Source: Arcuatula senhousia
Taxonomy: Eukaryota; Mollusca; Bivalvia; Mytilida; Mytilidae
Direction: 5' to 3'
DNA length: 64,000 nt
Assembly (NCBI GenBank): GCA_963971305.1
Contig: OZ020304.1
Location: 22,302,103-22,366,102, forward strand
Shown here piece by piece: positions 23,101 through 34,989 of this stretch (position 1 is the first letter of the stretch; the number at the start of each line of letters is the position of its first letter). The position numbers and the translations under genes were made by a program. The notes below the pieces were generated by a model. That model was not told the origin of the DNA. It was given only the letters and a program-made list of their open reading frames with translations, and made no database searches.

Positions 23101-26100
23101 TGTCTACAGACGACGACAACGACAACGACAACGACGACGACAACGACGACGACAACGACATCGCCATAACATAATACGATCGCAAAAATTTTGCGGTCGT
23201 ATAAAAACCTGAAAGGGTAAAGACAAAATAAGTTAACAAAAAACAATGTGAAGAAATGGGCGACAAAACAGACAAAAAACAAATGTAAAATGAGCAATCA
23301 ACATCACTAACACAAAAGTCAAAAACCTCATTGAAGAAAATAAAGGTTTTTAACTCCGAGACTTTAGAACACAGTAGGCTTAAAATAGTAATCTGGTCAT
23401 CACTAGATCTAGAAAATAAATAGAAGAAAGTAATGTGCACTCCATAGATACTCCATATCCTGCAACTGATATATTTTAGACTTGTACTTTATTCACAAAG
23501 AGTTACCTCTGTTAGGAGTGTTTAGGTTGCCCAACATCTGAGCTGCTTGATCTGGTGGTGCTGCCATTAAGACCATGTTGCCTCGATTTCCAAGAACCAT
23601 AACTCCACCATTCTGCTGCCTGTTCCGTAAACTATCGCTTCGCCGTTTCGCACAAATACACACTATAACCAAGACCACAATAATGCCTACTACCAGAGGA
23701 ACCATTATTGCTGCAACTATACCTTAAAATAAAGTGATGTTATTTAAAAGAAATTCAAATATAGCAGTGATTTCTTTTTTTACAAATAACTTAATGATTT
23801 TTATATCACAATAACACGCATAAGAATGCCACCAAGTCCAACAGGTACAGATATTTATAATTTTGTTTAGATTTTACAAAAGAAAAACTTGCCTGATGAT
23901 GACGATGATTCCTCTGAATTTCCATTATGCTGCCTGTACACGTTGATCCTGAGTTTAGAAGATGATTGTTGTTGATAGCCTTCCTTGTATGGATCTAGCT
24001 TGACGTATATGATGCTGTCATCACAATACTTATCTGTTTTACCATTTTCATTGCAAGTAAATCTCTGTAATTATAAAACACAAATTTCAGTGTCAAGGAC
24101 AACAACATAAAATGTGCCATTCACTTTGGACCAATCAGAGCCGCTCTTCCAAGTGCAATAAAAATTGAAAACGTTAGCGAAATAAGACGATATTTTCACT
24201 TCTTTTAAAAATAAGGCAAGGACAACTAAAATAAATTCTATTTTTTGCAATAATTATGCTTTCATGGGGTCATTCTTACAAATACAAATGAAGCTGTCTT
24301 AATGTTGCATCTTTAGTAGACCTTGATGTGCTTTATAATATGCAATTTGAATCCCTCAAATATATCATATATTTTCAAGATATTTAGCTCAACAAGTGTA
24401 AAGTTTGCTATTACATGTTTATGTACAGATCATGGCTGAATTATTGCCAACGGGACACTAGGCAAACAACAATCAATCAATTATCATTGCAAAATTTGGT
24501 AAAATAAAGAAAGAATGTGTCCATGGGACACGAATACCCCCGCTGGCCTCAAATAAAAAGTTTGAAGTCCGTCAGGTCTGAAAGTCGCTTAGGACGCATA
24601 GTTCATCATACTAAACCATCCTACCAAGTTTCAAATCATTCCCATGTACGGTTTTTGAGAAAAGCTTGACAGAAATTTTCATGTCGATTTTGGTATCGAT
24701 CCAGCCCCAAACAGGAAGTTGATGTCCGACAGATCTAAAATTCGCTAAGGACGTATAGTTTGTCATACTGAACCATCCTACTAAGTTTCAAGTTATTCCC
24801 AATTACGGTTTCTGAGAAAAGCTTGACGGAAATTCGTACGGACGTACGGACGGACATAAAACTTAATGCCCCCCGACATGTAGTCGCGGGGGCATAAAAA
24901 AAATCAAGAAAAAGGGCAATAATTCCTACATAGGTGGGTGGATCTGCTTCCAAATTTTACCTTGTGCAAGATTTAGATATCGGTGACTGTATTTTTTATT
25001 TATTTGCAAAAAAAAATTCAACTTACCCCTATCCGCTTTTTAAGCCATTGCGGCAATGCAAACGATTAATTTTAACCACAATGCCAGTAAACAACTGCAT
25101 CAAGTTTTGTTGCAACTGGAATTATGATGTCAGAGGAGTAAACGTTTCGAAAAATTGACGGACGACAGACACCAATTGATGGCAATAGCTAACAAGACCG
25201 TGAGCTAAAAGGGGTAAAGTTAACACTAAAATCTTACTACTTGTCTAAGCTTTTTGGTGGAAAATAGGAATATCCTAAATACCTTTATTATCGATCTGAT
25301 ATTCATGCAAATAGACCGACTTACTTTTCCATGTTAAACATTTGCTTGGCTTTTCTTCTTTTTTTTTGGGGGGTAGGGGGTAATCATTTTTTTTTTTTTT
25401 TGTTAATCATCTTTAAAAAAAACACGTGTTAATAATTCTACTTACTTATATCTCTCAAAACCACTGGTTTAATGTTTGTCGTACATTTTTACAATGTTTA
25501 CTTACCCTTATATCCCCAGCATAATAATACACTACTTCTGGGCCTCCACATTGCAAGTCAAGAAGTGTAATTTCAGCACATATTTCATATTCAGGACCAT
25601 AACCTTTTGCAAAATTGATATTGCAAAAGTCTGGGTAAGGTTCTCCGTCCCAAACAACTTGATACCGGTCTGAATCCTCTCTAAGGTAATGTCGATATGC
25701 ATCACAATCGGCTTGTACAAAATGCAGATCTTAAAAATAGTTATAAAATATTAATGCCTCAATAACATTAACCGGAATACAACATATATGAGATGGGTAT
25801 GCAAATGCAATGATAAACACTCCTATCACCTCTTGACAAAATAGATCGTAAGCTAGCTTTCTCTTTTTACCTCAGTTTCCGTTATATTGACGATGTCCTT
25901 TCACCGAAAAAATCTCGATTTGGCGACTTTCTCCATCTAATATATCCCCAAGAACTTGAAATTAAGGACACAACAGAATCTAGAAGTCTGCTTCATATTT
26001 GTATCTACATTTCCAGATAAACACTAGGAAAAAACTTTCAGCAAAGCTCTATGACAAAATGTTATGACTTTCCAATCGTCAACTTGCCCTTCTTATGGAG

Positions 26101-26898
26101 CAATATTCCGTCCGCTCGAACTTATGGAGTTTTTTAACCCATCAAAAGCCCCTCATCAAACCTATTTGTTTTTTTTTTCAGATCGTGTGGGATCTACACC
26201 TATTTCCTGGGTAGAGCGTCACGTCTGACACAAAACTTGCTAACACACAGTTATTTTGCCCCCCGGTCTTCACTAAAGAAAGTCATCGCTTAAGAAATTT
26301 TATGGAAGACAGCATGTGCTTATAGACAAATATGGGATTTCTGTCTCCCAGAAGATTGCAGATGTTGCAGATGTTGGTTTGTCATAGGGTACACCATTAC
26401 CGAATGCGACATGCTTAATTGACCATGTGCTATAGAAAGCAGACTGACTGTTTTTGTGCTGTTTTCGTCCGTGTTTACGGGTTTTGCCCTTTCTGATTTT
26501 GGATGCCCCCCATTGGAACCTTTTAGCTTCTTGCAGGAAAAGTTGTGCAGTAAAAACCCTATTAAAATCTATTCAAGTCAAATCAAGTGGTGAAAACCTG
26601 ACAAGTGGAGGTGGACACGACTTAATAAAAACTAAATTGAAAATAATAGATGTTCTCTGAAACAATTTATATTATATTACTGAATTATCCCACTAGTCTG
26701 CACTGAACAGAAATCAACCTTACAAATGGCCATTCTCGATATTTGAAAACATGTTCTTTATATTGAAAGTTTTTTGGGGTACTTATAACAGTATAATGAA
26801 TTACCTGTAATTGCTGTTGTTAAATAAAAACAAATGTTCAACAAAAAGAAAGAACAAATTGTTATTGTATAACCATCAAACCTTCCAAATACAGTCAT
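20191..26898 (-). CDS. Gene A: type I membrane protein, six-Cys ectodomain, PPxY tail
   Basis: Five coding exons, minus strand: 26805-26898, 25506-25729, 23893-24064, 23507-23722, 20191-20387. Together they give 903 bases, a predicted 300 residues. Exon 1 encodes a signal peptide (hydrophobic SFFLLNICFYL). Exons 2-3 form an ectodomain with cysteines at about 40, 67, 82, 92, 110 and 120 and the motifs WDGEPYP, KGYGPEYEICAE and QCGGPEVVYYY. Exon 4 gives a Ser-rich stalk, a helix (VPLVVGIIVVLVIVCIC) and basic AKRR. Exon 5 encodes repeated YPPQTQYNYPPTSQ-like text and a final PPPSYNEV; the PPSY at about 288-291 is a typical WW-domain ligand. Phases are 1, 0, 1, 1. The intron after exon 3 appears to start with GC (CAG|GCAAGT), a rare but valid donor. 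Gene B is its paralogue. I do not recognise the family. The layout recalls Shisa-type adaptors, but the cysteine spacing does not fit them. Likely a surface receptor or adaptor whose tail recruits WW proteins such as Nedd4-type ligases (inference). Confidence 0.85.
20623..21976 (+). mobile_element. Pearl-like element, family C, copy 1 (in intron 4 of gene A)
   Basis: It starts CAAGAGGCTCCCAGGAGCCT and has about six units of roughly 160 bp (CATCTGACAACTTCGACCCT..GCAATAGTTTTCATTCTGTA). It then has an ACGACGGACGACG microsatellite and a terminal hairpin (CACATGGCCTTTGGCCAGGTG, read in two overlapping arms) ending GAGCTAAAAA. Each unit carries the palindrome ACCCCTATAAGGGGT. It is non-coding. Other copies are at 28549-31810 and 53921-54478. 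Confidence 0.85.
21981..23207 (+). mobile_element. Pearl-like element, family D, copy 1 (in intron 4 of gene A)
   Basis: It directly abuts family C copy 1. It begins with CGCAGCATGATACGACCGC, has two long internal repeats (about 22140-22590 and 22630-23060, sharing CTCAAAAACAGTAA and CCAATGAAAAAAAGATTTTG), then ACGACAACGACGACG, and ends in a hairpin CGCAAAAATTTTGCG within TACGATCGCA../..TGCGGTCGTATAAAAA. The second copy is at 46143-47276. Confidence 0.75.
24510..24900 (+). mobile_element. Pearl-like element, family E (in intron 2 of gene A)
   Basis: Two units of about 145 bp (shared: CATCCTAC(C/T)AAGTTTCAA, GAGAAAAGCTTGAC(A/G)GAAATT), then ACGTACGGACGGACA and a terminal hairpin around TGCCCCCCGAC / GTCGCGGGGGCATAAAAA. 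Non-coding. Confidence 0.7.
24901..25211 (+). mobile_element. Degraded pearl-like element (in intron 2 of gene A)
   Basis: It has AGGGCAATAATTCCTACATA at the left and a right end GACGGACGACAGACACCA..GCAATAGCTAACAAGACCGTGAGCTAAAA, which is a worn form of the hairpin end of family C. It abuts family E on its left. Confidence 0.5.
25830..26260 (+). pseudogene. Penelope-like RT fragment (in intron 1 of gene A)
   Basis: It encodes FRYIDDVLSP (about 25875-25905), then IYPQELEIKDTTES and a broken continuation, matching the catalytic and post-catalytic blocks of the other Penelope copies. Intron 1 of gene B has no counterpart, so the insertion came after the A/B duplication. Confidence 0.7.
26261..26600 (+). 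repeat. Dispersed repeat R1 with flank (in intron 1 of gene A)
   Basis: 'TAGACAAATATGGGATTTC', 'GCAGATGTTGRTTTGTCATA' and 'GTGTTTACGGGTTTTG' recur in order at 45200-45480 and partly at 4330-4400. It follows the Penelope fragment directly, supporting R1 as part of such an element. Confidence 0.5.
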
Positions 26899-26899
26899 T

Positions 26900-27990
26900 C
26901 TGAAAAAAATATAACACCGCATTAAAATAATTGCAGAATACCCCCTTATTCCAACTCAAATGTGACTAAAACAAAGAAAAGATACGACATTTATATTCAC
27001 TTGTATCACGGTAGGTACTGTGTCCGGCGATAGGCTTTTTTTCGAGAGGCATGTCTTATATTGTCCCGTGTTTTTTTTTCAAGAGAAATCAATATAAATG
27101 TGTAAATATGCTTTTGAACAATTCTTTACTGAATGCGAAAAAGAAATGCTACTAAAGGGGTAAGAAAAAAAATATGATTCAAAATTGAAATGTGGGCTAT
27201 TTTTTGGAATTTTTACCTTTTTGTATTTTTCATTCCTTAATAGACAAATATATGGTGCGAGATTGCTCAATATTATTAGTGGACAACAATGTTATGTAAT
27301 GACACTGTGAACCTTGGCACCAATAAGTTTCTCAAAATATATTTTTCAAAGACATTATATGTTGTTTAAAAAACCCATAAACTAATGATAAGCCACAACA
27401 AACAACTGTTATACAAACATATCATTATTGAATTATTGGCTTGAAACAAAGTGGTTCAGTGTTGCGATAAGCAGACACTACATAATGGTTCCAGAGCTTC
27501 AAAATAAGTTTCTTTTTTTACTCTGCGGATAATAAGATTTGAATGTCTTTTAAGTATTTCTTAATTTCTTACACACATCAGTGGCGGATCAAGGGTGGAT
27601 TAATTAATTTTCAAAAGGTCCCGTTTTTCACGCCTCTGTATGCTGCAGTCAGGGGCATGCAACACGGTTATAAAACCTAAGAGCATAAAATCAATAAACA
27701 CCATATAATACTATAGGATACTGCTCTATGCAAAATACCAAACCTCTACATTATGTAGTTGCTTACGAAAATTTATTTCCACTATGTGTAAAAACCTAGT
27801 AATTATTTAGTAAACAGGAAGTAGATGAGCTATGTAGGTAATGAAATCGCTATACCCCGGGTATACCCCGGCGCTATACTTATACGGCACAATAGGATAA
27901 AGATACATGTGTATATGCAAAATATCTGACCTTTACATCATGCAGTTGTTTTGAAAACTTCGGCGATTTTTTTTTTTTTTGCATCTATGT
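26900..27990. other. Upstream flank of gene A, no gene recognised
   Basis: AT-rich. Around 27003-27055 the words CGGTAGGTACTGTGTC and GAGAGGCAT resemble the complement of 41600-41640 (CGGTAGGTATCGTGTC, GAGAGGCATTG). At 27855 there is a short direct repeat of GTATACCCCGG. No promoter motif could be assigned with confidence. Confidence 0.4.
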
Positions 27991-28290
27991 GAGTGAGTGA
28001 GTTAGCTGGTGTTTTACACCCGTGCAACGCTATATAGCTTATTTACAGGCGATGAACATGAAAAGGCTGATAAAATGAACATGAAATGATGATGATAAAT
28101 GAAATATGGGGGTGGGTTGGGAAACAGCGGACAGGTAAATTTGAAGAACCACAGGAAAAGGGGAGAGGTTGGTAGGGGCAGAAAATTTAGCATATGTGGT
28201 GCACTACTTGGCGGTCCACAAGGGGGTCTTTTACGTGCATGAAGCGTGGCGCTCTCCACACACGTTGGCCCACTATGGTCAGCGGTAACA
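27990..28290. repeat. Possible SINE-like repeat
   Basis: It begins GTGAGTGAGTGAGTTAGCTG followed by GTGTTTTACACCCGTGCAAC and ends near TTTTACGTGCATGAAGCGTG. This style (GTGAGTGAGT then TTTTAC..) is common in molluscan short interspersed repeats. No RNA polymerase III boxes or target duplication were established. Confidence 0.35.
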
Positions 28291-28548
28291 GTGTTTTAAA
28301 TCATAAGTATTTGGTAAACATGTACATTAATTGTGTACATGTTATAACTTGTACAAAATTACAACTTGTACACAACATATACATGCATACAAATATCAAA
28401 GACTATAGGTCTTTGTTAAGGGGGGGGGGGCTACCAATATCCCATATTACCTTAAATGTTATCCAGTATCCTATAACTCTGTAAATTACATGAATTTAAA
28501 TATACCATAGAGCAGTGAGTTTCGACTCAAATTTCCAGTATCTTATAA

Positions 28549-31500
28549 CAAGAGGCTCCCAGGAGCCTGAATCGCTCACCTGGTCTTGATGTTGACCCTA
28601 TACTTTTGTAGAGCTAAATGAGCTGAACATTTAAGCAAGCAACAGCTTTTCTCTACCTGCAATAGTTTTCATTCTATAGGCCAAAAACACCATTTTTCAC
28701 CTATAAGGGGCCATAACCCCTATAAGGAGTCATCTGACAACTTCGACCCTATGGAGACTTTTGTAGAGCTAAATGAGCTGAACATTTAAGCAAGCAATAG
28801 CTAATCTTTATCTGCAATAGTTTTCATTCTGTAGGCCAAAAACATGAAAAATCTTTATTTTTCAGGGGCTGTAACCCCTATAAGGAGTCATCTGACAACT
28901 TCGACCCTATGGAGAATTTTGTAGAGCTAAATGAGCTGAACATTTGAGCAAGCAACAGCTAATCTCTATCTGCAATAGTTTTCATTCTGTAGGACAAAAA
29001 CATGAAAAATCGCTATTTTTCAGGGGCCGTAACCCCTATGAGGGGTCATCTGACAACTTCGACCTTATGGAGAATTTTGTAAAGCTAAATGAGCTGAACA
29101 TTTAAGCAAGCAACAGCTAATCTCTATCTGCAATAGTTTTCATTCTGCAGGCCAAAAACATGAAAAATCGCTATATTTCAGGGGCTGTAACCCCTATAAG
29201 GGGTCATCTGACAACTTCAACCCTATGGAGAATTTTGTAGATCTAAATGAGCAGAACATTTAAGCAAGCAACAGCTAATCTCTATGTGCAATAGTTTTCA
29301 TTCTGTAGGACAAAAACATGAAAAATCGCTATTTTTCAGGGGCCGTAACCCCTATGAGGGGTCATCTGACAACTTCGACCTTATGGAGAATTTTGTAAAG
29401 CTAAATGAGCTGAACATTTAGGCAAGCAACAGCTAATCTCTATCTGCAATAGTTTTCATTCTGCAGGCCAAAAACATGAAAAATCGCTATATTTCAGGGG
29501 CTGTAACCCCTATAAGGGGTCATCTGACAACTTCAACCCTATGGAGAATTTTGTAGAGCTAAATGAGCAGAACATTTAAGCAAGCAACAGCTAATCTCTA
29601 TCTGCAATAGTTTTCATTCTGTAGGACAAAAACATGAAAAATCGCTATTTTTCAGGGGCCGTAACCCCTATGAGGGGTCATCTGACAACTTCGACCTTAT
29701 GGAGAATTTTGTAAAGCTAAATGAGCTGAACATTTAAGCAAGCAACAGCTAATCTCTATCTGCAATAGTTTTCATTCTGCAGGCCAAAAACATGAAAAAT
29801 CGCTATATTTCAGGGGCTGTAACCCCTATAAGGGGTCATCTGACAACTTCAACCCTATGGAGAATTTTGTAGAGCTAAATGAGCAGAACATTTAAGCAAG
29901 CAACAGCTAATCTCTATGTGCAATAGTTTTCATTCTGTAGGACAAAAACATGAAAAAACGCTATTTTTCAGGGGCGGTAACTCCTATAAGGGGTTATCTG
30001 ACAACTTCGACCCTATGGAGACTTTCGTAGAGCTAAATGAGCTTAACATTTAAGCAAGCAATAGCTAATCTCTATCTGCAATAGTTTTCATTCTGTAGGA
30101 CAAAAACATGAAAAATCGCTATTTTTCAGGGGCCGTAACCCCTATGAGGGGTCATCTGACAACTTCGACCTTATGGAGAATTTTGTAAAGCTAAATGAGC
30201 TGAACATTTAAGCAAGCAACAGCTAATCTCTATCTGCAATAGTTTTCATTCTGCAGGCCAAAAACATGAAAAATCGCTATATTTCAGGGGCTGTAACCCC
30301 TATAAGGGGTCATCTGACAACTTCAACCCTATGGAGAATTTTGTAGAGCTAAATGAGCAGAACATTTAAGCAAGCAACAGCTAATCTCTATGTGCAATAG
30401 TTTTCATTCTGTAGGACAAAAACATGAAAAATCGCTATTTTTCAGGGGCCGTAACCCCTATGAGGGGTCATCTGACAACTTCGACCTTATGGAGAATTTT
30501 GTAAAGCTAAATGAGCTGAACATTTAGGCAAGCAACAGCTAATCTCTATCTGCAATAGTTTTCATTCTGCAGGCCAAAAACATGAAAAATCGCTATATTT
30601 CAGGGGCTGTAACCCCTATAAGGGGTCATCTGACAACTTCAACCCTATGGAGAATTTTGTAGAGCTAAATGAGCAGAACATTTAAGCAAGCAACAGCTAA
30701 TCTCTATCTGCAATAGTTTTCATTCTGTAGGACAAAAACATGAAAAATCGCTATTTTTCAGGGGCCGTAACCCCTATGAGGGGTCATCTGACAACTTCGA
30801 CCTTATGGAGAATTTTGTAAAGCTAAATGAGCTGAACATTTAAGCAAGCAACAGCTAATCTCTATCTGCAATAGTTTTCATTCTGCAGGCCAAAAACATG
30901 AAAAATCGCTATATTTCAGGGGCTGTAACCCCTATAAGGGGTCATCTGACAACTTCAACCCTATGGAGAATTTTGTAGAGCTAAATGAGCAGAACATTTA
31001 AGCAAGCAACAGCTAATCTCTATGTGCAATAGTTTTCATTCTGTAGGACAAAAACATGAAAAAACGCTATTTTTCAGGGGCGGTAACTCCTATAAGGGGT
31101 CATCTGACAACTTCGACCCTATGGAGACTTTCGTAGAGCTAAATGAGCTTAACATTTAAGCAAGCAATAGCTAATCTCTATCTGCAATAGTTTTCATTCT
31201 GTAGGCCAAAAACATGAAAAATGGCTATTTTTCACCTTTAAGGGGTCGTAACCCCTATAAGGGGTCATCTGACAACTTCGACCCTATAGAGACTTTTGTA
31301 GAGTTAAATGAGCTGAACATTTAAGCAAGCAACAGCTAATCTCTATCTGCAATAGTTTTCATTCTATAGGCCAAAAACATGAAAAAATGCTATTTTTCAC
31401 CTTCAAGGGGCCGTAACCCCTATAAGGGGTCATCTGACAACTTTGACCAAATGGAGACTTTCGTAGAGCTTTTGATGCTGAATCAGTAGCGAGGCCTCAG

Positions 31501-31810
31501 ATTTCCTTTATCTCTTATACTTTTTGATTTATAAGCCAAAAACAGTAGTCTGACCCCCCTAGTCTATTTTTAGCAACGGCGGCCATGTTTTTCAACGGAT
31601 CAAAAATCAAAACACAAGTTTGGTGCAGGACACCCTAAGAATCAATCATATAAAGTTTCATTGAATTCTGTTCAGTAGTTTCAGAGGAGAAGATTTTTGA
31701 AAAATTGTTAACAGACGACAGACGACGACGACAGACGACGACAGACGACGACGACGGACGCCAAGTGATGGCAATAGCTCACATGGACCTTCGGTCCAGG
31801 TGAGCTAAAA
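28549..31810 (+). mobile_element. Pearl-like element, family C, copy 2, with an 18-unit array
   Basis: Same left end (CAAGAGGCTCCCAGGAGCCT), ACGACGACAGACG microsatellite and hairpin right end (ATGGACCTTCGGTCCAGGTG, AGCTAAAA) as copy 1. The core has expanded to about 18 units of roughly 158 bp, counted by the recurrent ATCTGACAACTT (28730 to 31428). Two unit types alternate (CTGCAGGCC..TATATTTCAGGGGCTG and CTGTAGGAC..TATTTTTCAGGGGCCG), giving a dimeric higher-order repeat. A larger period of about 1.09 kb is marked by GGGGCGGTAACTCC at about 29970 and 31076. Non-coding. Confidence 0.85.
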
Positions 31811-31968
31811 ATAATATACTCCAATATCCACTTGAAAGCATCGGCTCTTTTTTGTATTTCTTGGTTTCTTACACACATGTAAATTCAAAGACTTGATATG
31901 GTACATTTTTAAAGGTTCATGTGTACGTTTACTTCAAAATGGCTAAAATTTAGATCGATTTTTAGTAT

Positions 31969-33054
31969 GTGTGCAGCAAAGACTGCATATACGCCAGTAA
32001 ACGCCAGTTTTGCAAGGCAAGACGACTTGCAGAACTGGAGTGGATTAAAAAACTCCAAACGGCTTACCCTCTGGGTCTTAACGATAACATCATGGGTCAA
32101 GGTAACATATCCAGATCTTCAAACTTTAATTTCATGAATTTAACGGTTCCTCGTAAAAGGAACAAGCGGTCGCATGGTAGGCGAATAAATCGTAATACTA
32201 GAATACAACATCGTTCAAACATTACCATTACAGATCTTGTTAAAATATTTAAAAACAACGGAAGACATCAATTACTTTGTAAACTGTGTTCTATACCTAT
32301 TTCTAAACTAAACAATATTAAACTGGACTGTGAAACTATATCTCACGCCAGTCCCTTATATGAAGGTGCACTTATCATAAATGCATTCTGTTATTTTAAA
32401 TTGTTTCCAAAAATTGATAGTCCTCTAGACCACATTCGACATTTTATCAAATTAACATATATTAATAGAGGACTTGATTTTATAAACATATCTAGCATAT
32501 TTGCGGATCCAAAAATCAAAGATCTCATTCCACCTTATTTTTCTAATACTGAACCTCCTATTGTATCTTATAAATATAAAAAACCTACCCGAAACATTAT
32601 TTTTAATTATACGTCAACCACCACTGATGAAGAACTGGATACGAATATTCCTTTGTCATGCGACTGTAGTAATTCTGATTTTAAATATGTTCCTTGTGAC
32701 CATGTTGTTACCGGTGACCTTACCATCGTCAAGGACCCAGAGGTAATAAATTTTCTGAAAAAGGGCCCAAAATTTAGACCCCCCTCAAAGATCAATTGGA
32801 ATTCTTGCTTCGATTGTATCAAAACTGCACTTCTCTCTTTCTGTAAATCTTGGATCAAGAGAGAAGAAGCAGATACTAAATCTCTTGACAATTTTATAAA
32901 TAACTTCATGTCAATTGTTAAACTCAGAATAAATCATTTTCAAAACTCCTTTGTAGAATTTCGGCCAAATACATATCTAAAAAGAATTAAGACAAAAATG
33001 CGTTCACTTGGTTCACAATACGTTTTTCGTTCCTGCAGACAAAGCTGCCAATAA
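31969..33054 (+). pseudogene. N-terminal part of Penelope/Naiad polyprotein
   Basis: A 361-codon open frame. Residues 18-39 read RRLAELEWIKKLQTAYPLGLND, the pattern that closes GIY-YIG nuclease domains of Penelope elements. Then come a basic stretch (RKRNKRSHGRRINRN), a variable region and a cysteine cluster (CDCSN..VPCDHVVTGDL), then the start of the RT (KINWNSCFDCI, LDNFINNF). The expected link VPADKAANNVVIV continues in another frame: a frameshift near 33028 and a TGA at about 33067 separate it from the RT ORF at 33089. Upstream residues before about residue 12 are not element-derived with any certainty. Apart from these lesions the frame is intact, so the insertion is fairly young. Confidence 0.75.
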
Positions 33055-33088
33055 TGTCGTTATTGTATGACGAAAATATTACCTTGAA

Positions 33089-34191
33089 GTGTTGATACAA
33101 GAAATTAAAAGCTCCAACACTTTTATTCGCGTACAATCTACAGAATGTAGTATTATTGAGGACCATATTTTAAATACCACATCACTACGAGCCGCTCCTA
33201 CATACAATAAACTACCTACGATGTACTGGATCCCTAAACTACACAAAAATCCTTATAAATCTCGTTTCATATCTGCTTCAAGTAAGTGTTCTCTCACTAA
33301 TATTTCTAAAGTCTTATCACTTGCTTTGACTACTATGAAAGAATTTATTATTCGATACTGCGAAAAGGTATTTGAAAACAGTGGCATAAATCATTTTTGG
33401 AGTGTGAAAAATTCGCTCGATGTTTTAGATAAACTTCGCGCTTTTGAAGGTACTTACCATACAGTTGATAGCTACGATTTTTCTACTTTGTACACTAACC
33501 TTCCTCACTGTCTTATTAAAAAACAATTTGAATATCTGGTTAAATGGTGTTTCGATAAATCTAAAAGTGACTATATCTGCTCTAAAGTTTCTAAATTATT
33601 TAATAAATCGTTTTTTAGCAACGAGACTCATAAAGGTTACGTCAATTGGACTGATGCAGAAATGATAACTGCTCTAAATTATCTTTTGGACAACATTTAT
33701 ATTCCTTTTGGGAGAACAATTTATCGCCAAGTCATTGGTATCCCTATGGGAACTAATTGTGCCCCACTTATTGCTGACCTTTTTTTGTATTGTTATGAAT
33801 CCCAATTTATGGCAAAACTTCAAAAAGACCCCAACAGACAACATCTCATTGAAACTTTTAATTATACATACAGATATTTAGACGACATTCTTTCACTAAA
33901 CAATCCGACATTTTCTAATTTTATTACGGAAATTTATCCCAAGGAATTAACTTTGAATAAATCTAACCTTACTGGTGATAGATGCCCATTTTTAGATCTA
34001 GATTTAAGTATAATCAATGGAAAATTACACACTAAAATATATGATAAACGGGATGACTTTTCATTTCCCATTGTGAATTTTCCTTTTCTAGAGGGAGATG
34101 TACCACTTGCTCCGTCTTACGGAGTATATATTTCACAGTTGGTAAGATATGCTCGGATCTGCAGTGGTGTGTCTGATTTTAATGATAAAAA
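33089..34191 (+). pseudogene. Penelope/Naiad reverse transcriptase, interrupted
   Basis: The frame carries the ordered RT blocks YWIPKLHKNPYKSRF (about 33220-33262), DFSTLYTNLPH (about 33476-33510), IGIPMGTNCAPLIADL (about 33733-33780) and the catalytic YRYLDDIL (about 33870-33895). After these come CPFLDLDLSI, KIYDKRDDF and SYGVYISQLVRYARIC. The frame is then broken at 34191 by an inserted pearl-like element; the open frame running a few more codons is element sequence. The coding sequence resumes at 34997. Reaction: target-primed RNA-templated DNA synthesis. A dead copy, but with an intact catalytic core. Confidence 0.85.
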
Positions 34192-34989
34192 TAGGGCATG
34201 TAATGGGACATTAAATGATACCCCGCCACGTTATAATATCAAAAGTTCATAAAATTTGTTTTTAAAGTGGCCTTTCTCAGAAACTATTTTTCATATCAAG
34301 ATGGAAATTGAACTTGACCTGTATTTTATTGTACTCAATAGCTGTACAAAATATCATTTGAATCCCATGAAGCGTTTTCAAGTTATTGGTTGGAAACTCA
34401 AAATTTCATGAAATTTGATTTTTCAAAGTGGCCTATCTCAAAAACTATTTTTTAGATCATGCTGGAAATCAAACTTGACCTGAATTTTATTGTACTAAAC
34501 AGCTATGCAAAATATCTTTCAAATCCTTTGACGCGTTTTCAAGTTATTGGTCGGAAACTCAAAATTTCATGAAATTTGATTTTTCAAAGTGGCCTATCTC
34601 AAAAACTATTTTTTGGATCATGCTGGAAATCGAACTTGACCTGTATTTTATGGTACTAAACAGCTGTGCAAAATATCATTCAAATCCTTTGACGCGTTTT
34701 CAAGTTATTGGTCGGAAACTCAAAATTTCATGAAGTTTGATTTTTCAAAGTGGCCTATCTCAAAAACTATTTTTTGGATCATGCTGGAAATCGAACTTGA
34801 CCTGTATTTTATTGTACTAAACAGTTGTGCAAAATATCATTCAAATCCTTTGACGCGTTTTCAAGTTATTGGTCGGAAACCTTCGGGGGACGGACAGACG
34901 GACAGACGGACAGACAGACGGACGGACGGACAGACACCGAAAAAAACTGAGGGTATAACATAATACCCTGCCACTTCGTGTGGCGGGGT
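34192..34989 (+). mobile_element. Pearl-like element, family A, copy 1 (nested in the RT gene)
   Basis: It begins TAGGGCATGTAATGGGACAT then ATACCCCGCCAC. It contains four units of about 151 bp (TCAAAGTGGCCTATCTCAAA, TCAAGTTATTGGTCGGAAAC), an ACGGACAGACGG microsatellite and a terminal hairpin TACCCTGCCAC-TTC-GTGTGGCGGGGTA. ATAAAAA flanks both sides (34185-34191 and 34990-34996). Removing the element plus one flank restores the RT frame, so the borders are exact to a few bases. The second copy is at 46486-46850. Confidence 0.9.

Noticed and set aside
23076..23440. ORFs with poly-Val or poly-Ser runs
   Set aside because: They are translations of the ACGACG microsatellite of family D copy 1.
27500..28480. 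tRNA or other small RNA gene
   Set aside because: The GTGAGTGAGT repeat suggested a SINE head, but no cloverleaf or A/B boxes could be placed.
20623..31810. CRISPR-like array
   Set aside because: The repeats are long (about 158 bp), contiguous with no unique spacers, lie in an intron-bearing animal genome and end in pearl-type hairpins.
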